This document shows positions 49,990 through 63,640 of a DNA stretch of 64,000 nt, in pieces (the stretch's first letter is position 1; each line of letters begins with the position of its first letter). The DNA comes from Talpa occidentalis. Its lineage: Eukaryota; Chordata; Mammalia; Eulipotyphla; Talpidae. Both the position numbers and the translations under genes were made by a program. A model generated the notes under the pieces. The model was not told the origin of the DNA, made no database searches, and saw only the letters and a program-made list of their open reading frames with translations. The stretch is taken from assembly GCF_014898055.3 (NCBI RefSeq), contig NW_023604295.1, positions 71,512,301-71,576,300 on the forward strand. The letters are read 5' to 3'.

Positions 49990-50930
49990 TATATAGCTCT
50001 ACTTTTTTTTTTTAAATTTTTAGAATGTTAGTTAAGTTCAACCTTACAATTTGTTATCATTGGACATTAACTTATTTTACTTAGCATGATATGCTTGAGA
50101 TTCATCAAAATTGTATAATCAAAAGTCTATACCTTTTTGTTGTTGAGTGTTATTCTTTTGAATGGATATACCAATGTATCCATTTACCTGTTGAAGGATA
50201 TTGAAATTTTTTGCAATCTTTTAAAAATATTCAGTAAAGCAAGATATGAATATTTATATATGGGTATATTTCAATGGGAAGAATGCCTAAGAGTGTGGTT
50301 GCTGGGCCATATGGCAAGTATAGGTTTAATTTTTTAAGAAGTTGCCAAACTATTTTCCAAAATATCTGTACCATTTTGCATTCTTACCATAAATGTATGA
50401 AGGATCCAGTTTATTTGCATCCTTGCCAACATTTGGTATTGTTCTTTCTCTTTTTTAATGTTTGCTCTTCTAAAAGCTGTATAATATTTTATTGTGGTTT
50501 TAATTTGCATCTTTCTGATAGCTAATTATGTTGAAAATCTTTTCAAGTGTGATTTTCCAATGCTAAGTATCCTCTTATTTATTTTACTGTTGGAGTTTTG
50601 AAGTATGTATTCTAGATACAAGCCATTGCCAGATAAATTTTTTTCAAACATTTTCTCTCGATGTGTAGCTTGGCTTTTTATCTTTTAAAAGGGGTCTTTC
50701 ACGAAACAAAAGTTTTGAATATTGATGAAGTCCAGTTTATTGATTTTTATGCTATATAAATTATGTTTTTGTTGCCCAGTATCATTCTTTCCCTATCTCT
50801 AGCATCTGAAGATTTCCTCTGATGTTTTCTCTTAGAATTTTATTGCTTTACATTTATGTCTTTGATCTACTTTGAGTTATCTTTTCCTTAAAGGTTCAGT
50901 TGAGGGTTTTTTTTTTTCTTCTTACCTATG
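49990..50930 (-). mobile_element. Ancient L1 3' end, antisense
   Basis: Plus-strand text reads as the complement of an old L1: CATTGGACATTAACTTATTTT, GAGTGTTATTCTTTTGAATGG, TGGTTGCTGGGCCATATGGC, TTGCCAAACTATTTTCCAAAA, TATTGTGGTTTTAATTTGCAT, TTTTTATCTTTTAAAAGGGG and TTTGATCTACTTTGAGTTAT. These are in the expected order over more than 900 bp. There is no open frame. Confidence 0.8.
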
Positions 50931-51838
50931 GATATTTGATTTCTTTTTAAAACCGTAAAGTGACAGACTTGTGCTGGGGAGTGACCTGACTGGAAATATA
51001 ATACTCTTAAGAATCTTTGAAGAATATGAACAATGATTTTATATATATAGTATATAATCCATAGGATAATATGATACAGTAATATATACTATAAGCAGTG
51101 GTAATATATAACATATGTATCTGTCCCAAGTGATTATCCTATGGCTTTTCTTATTTCTAAGATCTTATTTTAACTTTTAGTTGTCATCATTAGGCAGTCC
51201 CCAAACTTTTGGAAATGGGTGAAAAATAATTTATAAAATGCTCAATAACTTGCTCTCAATGTGGCAACACAAATTAGATATTTGTCAGTTTTAATTTTCA
51301 TATTTTTCTATAATGTTAGAGTTGCATTACTTTATTGATTCCAAGCATATAGATTAACCAATGATGATTAAACCTATGTTAATTTGACTGTTTATCGTCT
51401 TTTTATTTCATGTTTTGTTTTAGACTTATTACCCACTCATCTGTTAGTATCATATGTTCTTCAGTTCTACATTAAAAAATACTGCTTATAAAAACAAATT
51501 TCATTCAGTGTGCCTTATTACTTAACTTACATGACATGAAAATCTCTAAAACCTTCTTATGTACTCTCATTTGTAGGAATGGATTTGTTAAAGCTTAACT
51601 AGAGCAATGCTAGATTAGTTGCTTTTAATCCAACTGAAATTAGCCTTTGGATTATTTCAATTTTAATATTCACTTTGATGTTTGTGAAGTTTCATTGTAT
51701 TATTAACATCACAAATCAGAGCACATCAGTTTTCAAACAAATTGGCTAGATGTGGGGAGATAAAAATTGTTAGTACATTTATTTGGCAAAATTTGGAAAA
51801 CTTATGAATAAAGGAGCTAAAAATTTACCAACCATTTC
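50931..51838. other. Intron, no exon or named repeat seen
   Basis: AT-rich, with a TA-rich stretch at about 51038-51118. Nothing further can be supported. Confidence 0.4.
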
Positions 51839-52106
51839 GGGCCTCTCTGGTGATGCAAGGGGTTAAGTCTCAGTACTATGAAGCTATCCGCAGCCACTGC
51901 AGCAGAGTTCCATCCCTGGCCAGGGAGCTGGCCCACATGGTGCAGCAGACCTCTCCTGACTCGCCTGCTGCTCCCCTCAGCAGTGTATTCAGTAGATCCG
52001 TCTGTTCTGCTCCTCACTCTGTCACTGGTGAAACCTTTCAAACCCCCTCCATTCCTCTGGCCTACACCCCAGTTCTTGTATGCATAAATAAGTAAAATAT
52101 TTTAAA
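51839..52106 (+). mobile_element. tRNA-type SINE, copy 15
   Basis: GGGCCTCTCTGGTGATGCA head, CAGCAGACCTCTCCTGACTC middle and AAATAAGTAAAATATTTTAAA tail. Flanks AAATTTACCAACCATTT and AAAGTTACCCACCTTTT suggest an old, mutated duplication. Confidence 0.88.
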
Positions 52107-53989
52107 AAGTTACCCACCTTTTAACATAATGGGAAAGTAGAACTTCTGAGGATTTATTTATTCTACAATGATTATTCACTATACTGTGTCTGCCAAGTCT
52201 CCAAAAGAGATTTCTACCAAATCTACTGATGATAATATCAACAGCAGCATCATAATAACAATTACTATTATAGATTATTTATATTTATAATAAGTAGTCC
52301 ATATATATCAGTACATGGTCAAATTATATAATTTTTAATGATTACAATGATTTTTCTAATTTAGTGTAGGTAGAAAGGGTTTTATTCGTATTATCAAAGT
52401 TACTTCTTACAACTGTATTGTGAGTTTCACTGTGAGTTATGAGTCTTTTGGATAAGATGCAAAAGATGACTACATGGAGAAAATAATTCCCCACACAGGC
52501 TGTTCTGAGATACACAATGGCATTTGAATCACAGGGTATTTCATTAATTGCTTATCTAAAACACCTTTTTTTTTAAACATTAAGTATGATATTTGCTATA
52601 GATGTTTCTCCCCTTTTTTTATAAAAAGAGGTAATGTTGTTGTACAACACTGTATATGATTCAGAGACACAAGATCTCACCTCTTCAGGTGTATGTCACC
52701 ACACCCTCCAGGAGAGTACTCATAGTCTTCCACCAAGTCCATTGGGCCGCCTCTGCCCTATTCTTTCTACCTTCCCCTTCCACTTCTGGTATCTCAATTT
52801 TACAATCAGATTTCTAGGGTTTTTGGTTTAACCAACCTATTTTTTTGACATCTTCTTTGTCCCAGACATTTTTCTATGTGATTAAAAACAAAACAAAACA
52901 AAACATGTAAGTAGGCTTCCTATCTGATGGAAGTTCTAATTGGGAATATGGACAAGTCAACACAGCATAGAAATTGAAATTGGTGTCTAGGAGTCTATCG
53001 AGGGATTCTCACGCATCATCATTCATCATCACTTGCGTGTACTTGTCTTGATAGCATTCCCCAACAGGATTCATGTAAACCCTTAAACATCCCGAAAGGA
53101 AGTCTCCTACTTTACCATTCCAATGAAAATTTATCCAGCAGCAAAATTTGCCCAGCAGTAGCTTCACCAGTGAGAAGCACCACCACCTAGCCAATGAGAA
53201 GCCTTCACCACCCTGGACTTCTGCTCTTCTTGCATCGGCAGGCCTCTCTCTTCCCCACTCTCTGTTTGCTTAAATTCTTCATAGCGTGCATTTCCCATGT
53301 TGCAATTCCTGACTATTCCTGAGTAAACTTATTCTGTTGGTCAATTACTGACCACTTTACTTTTAAAGTTAGCAGTTATAATGGCTGTTAGTACATAAAA
53401 TTCAGTGTTAACACTGATGAAAGCTTGTCTTGTCCTGTTAAGAAAGGGAGTATATACCACAAAGGAAGTTTGAATTGCCTTACATATTTCTCTATGGAAA
53501 GAGGCTGGAGTCTTGAAGAATGTGGACAGTGAGACATTTTTGAGGAACGTGTTAAAAGACTATGATAGAGCAGACGTTAATCCTTATTAAAACTGGAAGT
53601 TATGTGACCTTTACACAACTTCTGTTGCTTTTAAGTCAATGTTTACTTACAAAAATGGCTCAATTGCAAAATGGGCTTGTGAAAGCATTCCCACGTTGTG
53701 TAAGAAGTGAAACCTCTAAAATAGTTTGTAAATCACACATCAGCATGTTTCTTTAATATGGATAAACCATTTACAAGAGATTGTGGACTAGTTTTAGAGG
53801 CATTGACACTTTCCCTAAGTAAGTGAAGGGCTCTCATCCCTGAGTGAACCAGGAGGACATTAAGGGAATTATGATAAATGTCACACAGTGGGGAGGGTCC
53901 CAGAAATGCAAATACATGCCAACTGCTTTCTCCTGACCCTAACTATTTCACCTAGATCAGAACTATGCAATTAGAATATAATGAGTCAC
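52107..53989. other. Intron, no exon seen; weak LTR-like patch
   Basis: At about 53150-53360 a GC-richer segment with CCTGAGTAAACTTATTCTGTT could be an LTR R/U5 remnant, but no ends were found. A short (AAAAC)n run is at about 52886-52904. The remainder is unassigned. Confidence 0.35.
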
Positions 53990-54523
<534 letters not shown>

Positions 54524-57500
54524 GTCACATATGTAATTTTAAATTTTCTAGTAGCCACATTTACAAGGTAAATCATCACAGATAAAATAATATTTTAATG
54601 ATAATGCTGTTTTATCCACTGTACTCCAGATATTGTTTCAACATAAATTTTAACAGTTACTAATAATATATTTTACATTTGTTTCTTATCTTAAGTCTTT
54701 GGAATCTGATGTGTTTTGCACTTACATTTCACGGGGGACTAGTCATATTTTAAGTGATAAATAACCATGTATGTCTAGTGATAACAGTATCAGAAAATGC
54801 AGGTTAGGTTGCATAATTGGAAGAGGAACTTTTATAGAAAGATTTGGTATGATATGTAAAGACAGTGAAGGGGAAGATTAAAATCACACACAGTTCTGTG
54901 TGGGAAAGTGGATCCTAAGAGATCCTGATTTTGTCTAAGAGAGGGTGTTGGCAGTTATTGATGGTAGCTTTTTTTAATACTTGGAGATAAATGGATGGTG
55001 TCTTAAATGAAAACATGGAGCTATGTCACATAATTAACAGGGGCTGAGCAGGTAGTCATGTTTTCCCCATGTTATTTGGCTGACTTGTCCACATTGCTCT
55101 TTTCAGTTCTGCTATTCTATTTATGTCATATTTTTATACGCTAAATGTATTACACCTGTCCCGTAAAACAAAAACAGACATAAAACAAAAGAAATGCATT
55201 GGTCAGCCAAGGTAAATTTGGTCTTTGATAAAGTGACAGAGATCAGATGGCTGTTTTGTGCTCTGGTAGCCTCAGACCTTTTGAGATGTGCCAGCCTTAC
55301 TCTGACACAGCCTAAATAACAGCTGTTCCTAACTTTGTTGTCCTAAGAATCTTGTGGTGCAGTGACTCATTATGACTTGCATTATCCCTGAGTTGGTATC
55401 TGCATGTAAGAGAAGAGACTGGAAGGTGTGCTCCTCTAAGACTCTTAGAAAATTGACGATATTAAGGGTGTGTGTGTGCACAAACCTGTTTTTGTTTTAT
55501 GTCCTTTATGACTTTGCTTTTCTTGTTTTTTCTAGATGGTAGTCAGTGTTTATACTTTTTATTTATTTTGTACCTACTGACTTTGCATACTTATAATTAT
55601 TACCCTTGTAATTACAGCTAAAAATATTAAAATATTATTTATAAAAGCATTTGCCCTCATGAGGTGTTAATTAGAATTGCCCTTTGGATTCAGTTTCCTT
55701 CTGTCTTTTGTCTTGTGTATTACATACTACAGGTGCTCAGGACATGCTGATTCATTGAGCATCCCTGGGATGATGCTGCATGTGTGTTCAGATGTTAAAA
55801 ATAGAAGATTGTAGTTAGGAAAGCATTATTGTCTTTTAGGTCTTTTTCAGAGAGCTTATAATAGAGGTTTGCACTCAGGGTGCTTTGCAAATAAATATTA
55901 GCTGGAGTTTGGTCCAGCTTGTTCTGTAATATAGACATACAGAAATATTTTATTACTGTAGTTGTTGTAGTGTCCCTAGAAATGCATGAAAGCAATTCTT
56001 CTATCTTGTAGTGGCCTGTGGTGGGCAAAACCCCTTTCACATACAGCTTAACCTTTTTTCATGTGTAATACTACTCATGAAGAAGATTGTAATTTGTGCA
56101 TTGTGCTTTTATCAGGTTGCTGTTCCCAATGCAGTTAGTGTAATTTTTCATTTCCTAACAGTCCTCGGGCAATTCCGTTTAACAAGCTTTCTATTTCAGA
56201 ACATTCTCCTATTTAAAACTGTTCTTTCGCCTCAGGCACAACATGTTTTTCTAGCCAGGTCAGTACTAATTTCTATCCTTGCTGGCTTCATTCACCTTTA
56301 CTGTTAAAATTCCATGTGGATTTCTTAGGAATGTACTTTGTGCGTGTGTTTATGACATAGCAAATGCTGGAATTCCTCTGCCATCTATTGCTATTACTTT
56401 TGTTTGCAAAAATATTATTTCTTTTTTACTAAGATGACATGCCTGGTTTTTTATTTGTATGTCAAATATGTTTTCATTTTCTAAGTTGTAAATCAGACTT
56501 TGTTTTTTGAATGACTAGAATTTTTTAGCTTTCTACTGGGGTCATTCACAAAATTTTCTTTAACAGTATCCACACTAGAATAAGAGATTACATTACTTTT
56601 ACTGATCAAAAAAGATCAGTAATAGATAGCAAATTACCTTCTTAAGATGGTATCTTAAAAGTAAATGAAACAAATTACTTGGGCTGGGATCGGAAATGAT
56701 CATCAGTTAGGCTTAATTTTGGCTGGAGATAAGACAGTTTTCTGTGCAGAGGGTCTTGAAACTTGTCTTGGGTCTGATTCAGTAGTAATGAGATACTGTG
56801 AGGGATTTGTGTTTTTTTGAGGAACATCTGATAAACAGACATGGAAGAGAACGCCTTTGCTCCCTTGTTATTAGCCCCTTCTGGCTTACTCCTAGGTAAC
56901 TTCTGAAACATCTGTTACAAGTTTTTCAAGAGATTCTAGGGAACATATGTAGAAGAGACTGAGCAAGAAACTAAAATTATAAATCTTCATATGCTTAAAT
57001 ATGCACTATATATTTGTATATATCATTCATATCATATATGTGTAAATTTATGCTTATATCATTGACTTTTATATCATGTGTTGTCCGAGTCAGAATCAGT
57101 GTTTTCTCATTCATTGTGATATGTGTACAAACATGGGAAGTAAGGGGATTTTCCCTTTCTTTTGGGATAGTCATCATAGTGTTAAAATGGAGAAAGGAAG
57201 AAGACTTCTTTTTTGAGTTATAGTTTGCATTTTAAATTTCATTGCTGTTCCTCTCAACTTCCATCTGTGTTGACATTTGGGGATTTTGTCGTTGCTCTTT
57301 CTCAAGTGGAGTGGAAAGCTTAAAACAGAATTTACATTTTCACATGTAACCAAGGCTCTATCTCATCGTGATTTACCTCAGCTTTGAATAATTTTTCTTT
57401 GGTTTTTTTAAAAAAAGCAAACGTTTTGCTGAACTAAATGTTTCTCAAGCTTGTAATGCTCCTGGTTGTTACATATTAACAACTAGTTTTTACATTAATG

Positions 57501-57834
57501 GAAAGATCAGAATGAAAATAAAATGGTAAATAATAAAATTATAGACATTTATATTATGGCATCAAAGAGTTATTTTCAAGGATATTTATTGATTAATTGC
57601 TGTTCATTACTGACATTGTGGTTCTGTTTTATTTTACTTTACTTTTTAGTTAATATTCACTTATAACTCTGGAAATAGTAAAAATGTGTACAAGCTACAG
57701 ATAGCCAAATGGAATGCTGTATGACTTCTGTTGGCTTGAGCACTCTCTCTCTTGATCTTGGATCTTGAATGACTAATTAGTGGCCTGTGCCCCTGTCCAG
57801 TTTCTGTCAGTTTTGACTGATTGATTCCTGTTTC
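54524..57834. other. Intron, no exon or named repeat seen
   Basis: AT-rich, with scattered frames of 60-98 codons lacking domain features. No structure I can support. Confidence 0.4.
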
Positions 57835-58135
57835 TGTCAGTGTGGTGTCCTATAACAGAGCACCATAGATGGGGGGGAACTTAAACAACAGAAATTTACT
57901 CTTACAGTTCTCCAGGGTGGGTAATCCAAGGTCAGGGTAGTGACAGATGTAATATCTGCTCTGAGCCCTCATCCTGATTTGCATGTGCATCTTCTTTATC
58001 TTCTTTAATCCCATTCATGAGCGCTCCACTCTTGTTACCTGATCTCCTCTTAAAGGCCCTGCCTCTTAATATCATCGCATCCGGGGTTAGGATTTTAACA
58101 TGCATTTTTGGGGCACACAAACTAACATTTCTTTA
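57835..58135 (+). repeat. Old interspersed repeat, second copy of the family at 32200
   Basis: CCTATAACAGAGCACCATAGA, CTTAAACAACAGAAATTTACT, CAGTTCTCCAGGGTGGG, AAAGGCCCTGCCTCTTAAT and TTTTTGGGGCACACAAAC occur in that order. The family is common in mammals but I do not name it. Confidence 0.6.
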
Positions 58136-58841
58136 GGACTCGATTAGATCTTAGCATTTGTAATGGATTCTTTTAGATAAAATTAGTTTTAGGTTTTAAG
58201 CAAATTGTGTGTGTGCATTTTCTAAAACTCTTGGTGCTATAGTAGAAGCCCATTTTTATTTCCTAATGCAACCATGAGATTAGTGATCTTTTAATATAGA
58301 GTAATCAGTTGGGGAGTGGTAGATTTTTGGAGCCAATCAATTTAAGTATTGTGAAAGGTAAAAAGGAAATTGTGCATATCCCCCAAAAGTTGTTACTTTT
58401 AATTGGAAAGATGAGGACCATGGAATATTCCAAGGTTCCTGGGAAATAAGCAGGCCTGGTTTTAGGCAGACAAAATCCATTCATTGGGTAGCATGGAAAA
58501 GAATAGTTAAGCTACTTAATTCCTTAAGTTGAAATAATTTTAATAAACTTCTTTGGAGAAAAATAAAATTGCATGTGAGTTTTATGTAATATCTGAGAAG
58601 AAAAAGATATTTTAAGAGGAGTTACTGCATTTTTTATGTTCTTACATGAAATAACAGTAAAAACAGTGCTAACTGTAGATTGAGCATATACAAGTGGTTG
58701 TCATACCAGCAATTAAGCATTCATTTTACTGATGTTTTTGATGGAACTCTGAGTTGTTTCATTTCATCTTTCTCCTAAGCTAGCCATCAGAAGTCTGTAG
58801 GCAAACTGAACTTACAAAGAATGAAAGAATACAAACAATTT
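58136..58841. other. Intron, nothing assignable
   Basis: AT-rich sequence without a recognisable repeat or exon. Confidence 0.4.
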
Positions 58842-59140
58842 TTACTTATTTATTTATTTATTGATTGATTGATTGATTTGTTTATTTATTTAAAGATCTA
58901 TTCATTTATACAAGAACTGGGGTACAGGCCAGAGGTGTGGAGGGTGAGAGAATTCACCAGAGACAGAGTAGGGAGTAAAACAGGTGGATTGACTGAAATA
59001 TACTACTAAGGAGAGCAGCGGGCGGGTCAGGAGAGGTCTGCTGCACCATGTGGGTCACCTCGCTGGCTAGATCCATGCTGCGGAGGCTGCAGAACTTCAC
59101 AGCGCAGCACAATCTGCTGTGCCACCTGGGAGGCTCAGGT
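58842..59140 (-). mobile_element. tRNA-type SINE, copy 16, with simple-repeat tail
   Basis: Minus-strand copy. Flanks ACAAACAATTT (58831-58841) and GCAAACAATTT (59141-59151) form a duplication with one mismatch. The tail on plus is a (TTTA)n/(GATT)n tract at about 58848-58893. The head complement TGCCACCTGGGAGGCTC ends near 59137. A small gap in the box-B region makes it slightly short. Confidence 0.9.
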
Positions 59141-59151
59141 GCAAACAATTT

Positions 59152-59647
59152 ATATTAGGTTTGTTTGTGTTGCATTGTGATGTTTCTTTGAAGTGCGATG
59201 GTAGTAGAATTGTTCTGTTTGTAGGGTAGTAGATGAGAAATTTGCTTCTTGAGTGAATGCATAAATGAAGGGTGGGGCCTTTGTAACATGAGTGTGTATC
59301 ATCTCATAAAAAGCCAACTGGTAATTTCACAGATAAATATACATTCATTAGATATTAGCAATGATTTTGTGGTAATTGGGCCTTTTTACTGTTTCCTTTC
59401 ATCCTGTTTGCTTTCTCCTGATTTCATTTCTGTTCTGTGACCCTTTGTTGATTTTCTGGATGGTCAGCCAATTAGAGGTAAAGTAGTAATGGCTAATAAT
59501 AACTTAGTATTAATTCATGTTATTGTCAACCATAACTATAAAATAGCCAGTTTATCTGTAGAATTAATTTATTCATAAATAGTAGAGGAATTACAGTTCA
59601 AGAGATGCAAACTTTGGTGAACCATAGGCAAGTTGGGGGAACAAAGG
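59152..59647. other. Intron, nothing assignable
   Basis: No exon or recognised repeat. Confidence 0.4.
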
Positions 59648-60038
59648 TATAGGGTGAGGAAAAAGTATCAGGCTTTTTCTGCCCTCCCGCCATTAGGATA
59701 GATGAGGGAACCTTGTGGTCCTGAATGCATGCCTGATGGCGGGCACCTGCAGTGGGTACACCTGGGCTGAGAGACTGAGTTTATGAGGGCGGCGTCATGG
59801 GGACGCCAGCAGAAGCCAAGAACGAACGGAAGCCGAGAGAAGGCCAGAGAGAGCCCAGATAGAGTGAAGATTTGCTGGGGGCTGGGAGGACCCAGCCTCC
59901 CGGCACCCCAGCACCCCTGCCTACCATATGCATGGTAAATCTAAATAAAAGACCTGCAAAAACCACTGAGGACTCTGACTCCTCCTTTACCCGGTCTGCT
60001 GGATCATAGAAAACCTCTGTGTCATTCCTGCCCTTACA
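59648..60038 (+). mobile_element. Solo ERV LTR (LTR-B), relative of LTR-A without expansion
   Basis: The copy starts TATAGGGTGAGGAAAAAGTA (the first TG is mutated to TA) and ends CATTCCTGCCCTTACA. A perfect 5-bp duplication AAAGG is at 59643-59647 and 60039-60043. Shared landmarks with LTR-A include GCATGCCTGATGGCGGGCACC, CCCAGATAGAGTGAAGA, AATAAAAGACCTGCAAAA and CTCTGACTCCTCCTTTACCC. At the place of the CAG tract it has only CCAGCAGAAGCC. The 391-bp length versus 534 bp for LTR-A is largely explained by the missing repeat. Sense orientation in GBE1 intron 1. Confidence 0.9.
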
Positions 60039-60043
60039 AAAGG

Positions 60044-61579
60044 GAAGGAGAGTTCTTTTATAGAAAAAGGAAGGACTTGGGAGGGGCAGTTCAGAACAAA
60101 AGTTCATAGGAGGAGCCCCAGATTTCAGGATGTTGGCAGCTTCTCATTGAGCAGCTGTGTGTTGTGATTTTCATTGGCTGAGTTGTTGCTTGATAAGGAG
60201 AAAATCTGTCTTTTTCCTGCTGTTGTATGTAAAGTAAGCTTCTTCCTGTTAGAGAATTCAGGATCCCCTTCTTCCAATCTGGGGAACAGTGACAGTCTTG
60301 GGAACTGCTCCTTCGGGTCTTCTTGACTCAATTTAAATGAGGATTTCTGCATATACTTTCACATTATATATAATTAAAATGTGGTGTTGCAGGCGAATCC
60401 AAGATCAGACATTTGAGAATTTGAAATTTTCATCTGTGAATGGGAGAATTAAAAAAAAAAAATGGTGTTGACACTTAAGAAAATTCAAAGCAAAATAAGC
60501 AAAAATCCCCAAATGGACAATCATGAACTACCTGGTCATGTGTTGTAGATCTAACATGTAATTTAATCTTTTCCTAGTAAATACACTAGGCAGAGGAAAA
60601 CCAAAATTGAGGGAAATTGCTATAGCAATTAGCTAAATGCCACACAATAATACCTGGAATTGAAAATGGGGAGTATATGAGATAGCTGAAGTCCTGATAT
60701 TTGCTTTCTATCTAACAGCACAAATAGGTAAGAATAGTGCCTGGATCACCTGTGGGTCATGTTAAATGCAGGTTTAGTGTTCAGCCTGTGCATCTGTTTT
60801 TGAGCAAGTTTTCAGGTGATGCTACTGGACCTTGCAATACTGCGTAAATGAAATGGTTAATTATATTCAATTTTCATATCCCTCCCCCCTTATTATTTAC
60901 TTTCTTCCTTTTTTTTTAGAGGAGGGGTAGCTTAGTTGCAAAAACATATTTACCTATGTCTTGATGAAATCTTAAGTTTTTCATTTTTTTGTAAGTATCT
61001 GATTTTTTTTTTTTTTTTTTTGCTTGTAACGCATAACAACACATTGCTGCCACTCAAATTCTTAAAAGTCTTTCAGCTAACCTTTGTTAATTTCGAGACT
61101 TTATCCTATTTTACGTTAAGGAGCTTGTGCTGTTGCAACTTTAAGCAGCTCATCTAAAATGGTAAAATTTATTTCTACAAGTACTTAAGTCAATTTGATA
61201 ATCTTCATATTATGCTAAAATACCCTGTATAAAATTAGATGTTCTCATGATCAAGTGATCATTTTAGTTGAAGTTGCTTTATTTGCTTCAAAGTACATTC
61301 TTTATGTTTCTCTGATTTTTTTTTTTTTTTTTTTTTTTTGCGTGATGAACAGAATTAACATGTCAGGATCTTACCACAATTTAGACTTTGATTAGAAAAT
61401 CATTTGTTTTGCCACCTCATTTTAAAAAAAAATCATCCAGCATCTAATTTATCCATAGATCCAGATAAGGAATCTGTTACAATCTGTGGAGATAATTAGT
61501 GCAAGAAAATATGTGTTAAAAACTGCTTTGTAGAAGTAATTATTGCAAAGAGAGTTTTTTACATTTTATGTATGGGAGG
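60044..61579. other. Intron, nothing assignable; two long T runs
   Basis: Poly-T runs at about 61003-61020 and 61317-61339 could be tails of antisense retrocopies, but the sequence after them shows no recognisable element and no duplication was found. Confidence 0.4.
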
Positions 61580-61800
61580 AAGTGCACTTACTGATTAAGA
61601 ACATAGATTTTGGGGGAGGATGGGTTTGAATTTTGGCCCTGTCTTCGGACTTTTATTTATGATTATTTCACTGAGCCACAGTTTTTTGTACATGAAAATA
61701 AGCTAGGAAATATTTAGGTACTAGAGTTTTTCTGAGGATTGACTTTGGTGGGAAGATATATTTAACACATTCAGCATGTTTCCTGACAGATTCTAAACAC
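61580..61800 (+). mobile_element. MIR SINE, diverged
   Basis: The order GATTAAGAACATAGATTTTGG, GGGTTTGAATTTTGGCCCTG, TTTCACTGAGCCACAGTTTT and TTCTGAGGATTGACTTTG follows MIR from head to core on the plus strand. Confidence 0.65.
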
Positions 61801-62514
61801 TGAATTAAGTAGTATCTATGCAGATCTTATTTGATAACGTTTTGTGGGAATTAAGACAGAATTCAGGTGTAAGCTAGACAAAAATGGAAATACAAGTTAA
61901 ACAGGAGCTCTGTATATATAGTGGTTAATTTTTACTTCCGTAAAGACTATAGAAAAATGTTACAGAAGGAAAAGAAGAGCCCCACATGTTTATAGTTAAA
62001 AATAAAATAAGAAGCTTAGTAGAAGTATTTTATTCTAAACTAGCAGAATATACATCAGTTCTCAAAGGATTATAAGGTAAGGCAGGTGTGACCTGTTTGG
62101 GGAACCTCATGGAAAAGATTCAAGTCAATAATGAAAACACTCTCAATAAAATCACGTCAGCTAGAGAATCAGTGTGACCGTGTTATTGTATCCCTAAGTT
62201 GATGGACAGAGTAAACTACTTAATTTTTCTTTTAAGGAAAATTAGATTCTCAGATCCAGACTCTACTGAAAGAGTATTTACCAGACAATATGTTAGGTTC
62301 CGTATGGTGTGCCTCTGTCTTTTATCCATGAGCAATTACTGGCTATTTGGGGGTGATAAGAACAAGCCAGTGATAAATGTTAGATACAAAACTTACCTTA
62401 TAACCAAAATGTAAATAAATTTCTAGTTCTGAAAGGCGTACAACCAGAAATTTTTGATGGGCTTCACATGGACTATTTTGCTTAAAATATGAAAACTGGT
62501 AGATTAGTAGGTTA

Positions 62515-62745
62515 TAGTAGTTAGAGGTTTAGGTCAGCCTGCCCAGCCTGTGTTCTAATCCTAGCTCTCTGGCTTATTAGTTATGTGACAAGGTAAGTTA
62601 TGTGGTTTCTCTAGCCTTTAATTTTTGAATCCAAAACATGAAGTTGATAATAGCAGTTTTACTGAGATTCTGTGAGGACTAAATGACATAATCCATGTAA
62701 AGCCTGCCTGGTGAAAAGTAAGTGCTCAATAAATACATTGAGGTT
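62515..62745 (+). mobile_element. MIR SINE
   Basis: A well-ordered copy: TTAGAGGTTTAGGTCAGCCTG, TTCTAATCCTAGCTCTCTGGC, TTAGTTATGTGACAAGGTAAG, TCTGTGAGGACTAAATGACA, AATCCATGTAAAGCCTGCCTG and AGTAAGTGCTCAATAAATAC. Every part of the MIR consensus is represented. Confidence 0.85.
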
Positions 62746-63329
62746 AAGAAGGAGATATGAATGGTAAAGTGATTTTAGGAATTACATTCCAGTGTATACA
62801 ATTTTGCTGATGCTATAAGCTGATGAAGGAAATAAAGACAAAACACATAATCATGCCCAATCTCTGAAAGCTAGAATTTTTTTCTAGATTTCTCTCCTCA
62901 AGTGATTGCATCTATTACCATAAATTGAAATCAGTGCTTTTCAACCCATGGTGGAGAGTCAGTCTTTTTATTTAAAATTTAAATCTACCCGAGACTTTTT
63001 AATTTTTAAAAAATTAACAAAAAATTATTAGAAAAGTAAGAAAAAGACATATGAAATAAAAGTCTTGGTTTTTAAATTACAAGAGAAAGATTAAAAAAAT
63101 GCTCTGAATAGTTGCTATGAAAGTTTCTAAATGCCTGCTTTCACTATTAGTACTTACATCATTATGGAACAGCGGTAAACAGTTGACTGCTCAGCACTAG
63201 TTCATGAATCACATTTGAGTAACATTACTTTAAATGTATACGTTGATAACCAGATCTTTTTTCTGACCTTTAGATTTCTTCTTGGAGATGATTATGACTT
63301 TGTTTTAGGTAAATGACAGTGTATATCTC

Positions 63330-63640
63330 TTCAAAAAAATCCCTGCATTAATCATCTTCCCCCACCTCCATCTCTTCCCTCCAGCCCCATAAGCTCATCA
63401 TTATTGTCCTGCTGAACCTCAACATTGTTTATGTCTCTTGTGCTGACTCTGTAGTCCCAGCCACCATTAGTGTTTGAACCAACTTGGAATTCCTTTACAC
63501 TTTCCATCCTGTGCTCCTTCTATTTTCTATTTACTTATAAGAATGATTTTTCTAAGAGCGTGCATCTGTTTATAACCTCTTCATGTCCTCCTATTTTATA
63601 GTCTTCTGAACTGAACTGAATGGTATGTAACAAATACATT
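63330..63640 (+). mobile_element. L2 LINE fragment
   Basis: CTTCCCCCACCTCCATCTCTT, TTTACACTTTCCATCCTGTG, TAAGAATGATTTTTCTAAGAG and TTTATAACCTCTTCATGTCC match L2 order (the 'gtgatccttttaaaa ... cactcccctgct' region) on the plus strand, with much divergence. The rest to the window end shows nothing assignable. Confidence 0.55.

Noticed and set aside
61317..61339. Poly-T run as the tail of an antisense retrocopy
   Set aside because: No recognisable transcript or duplication follows it; it is probably a decayed tail or a simple repeat.
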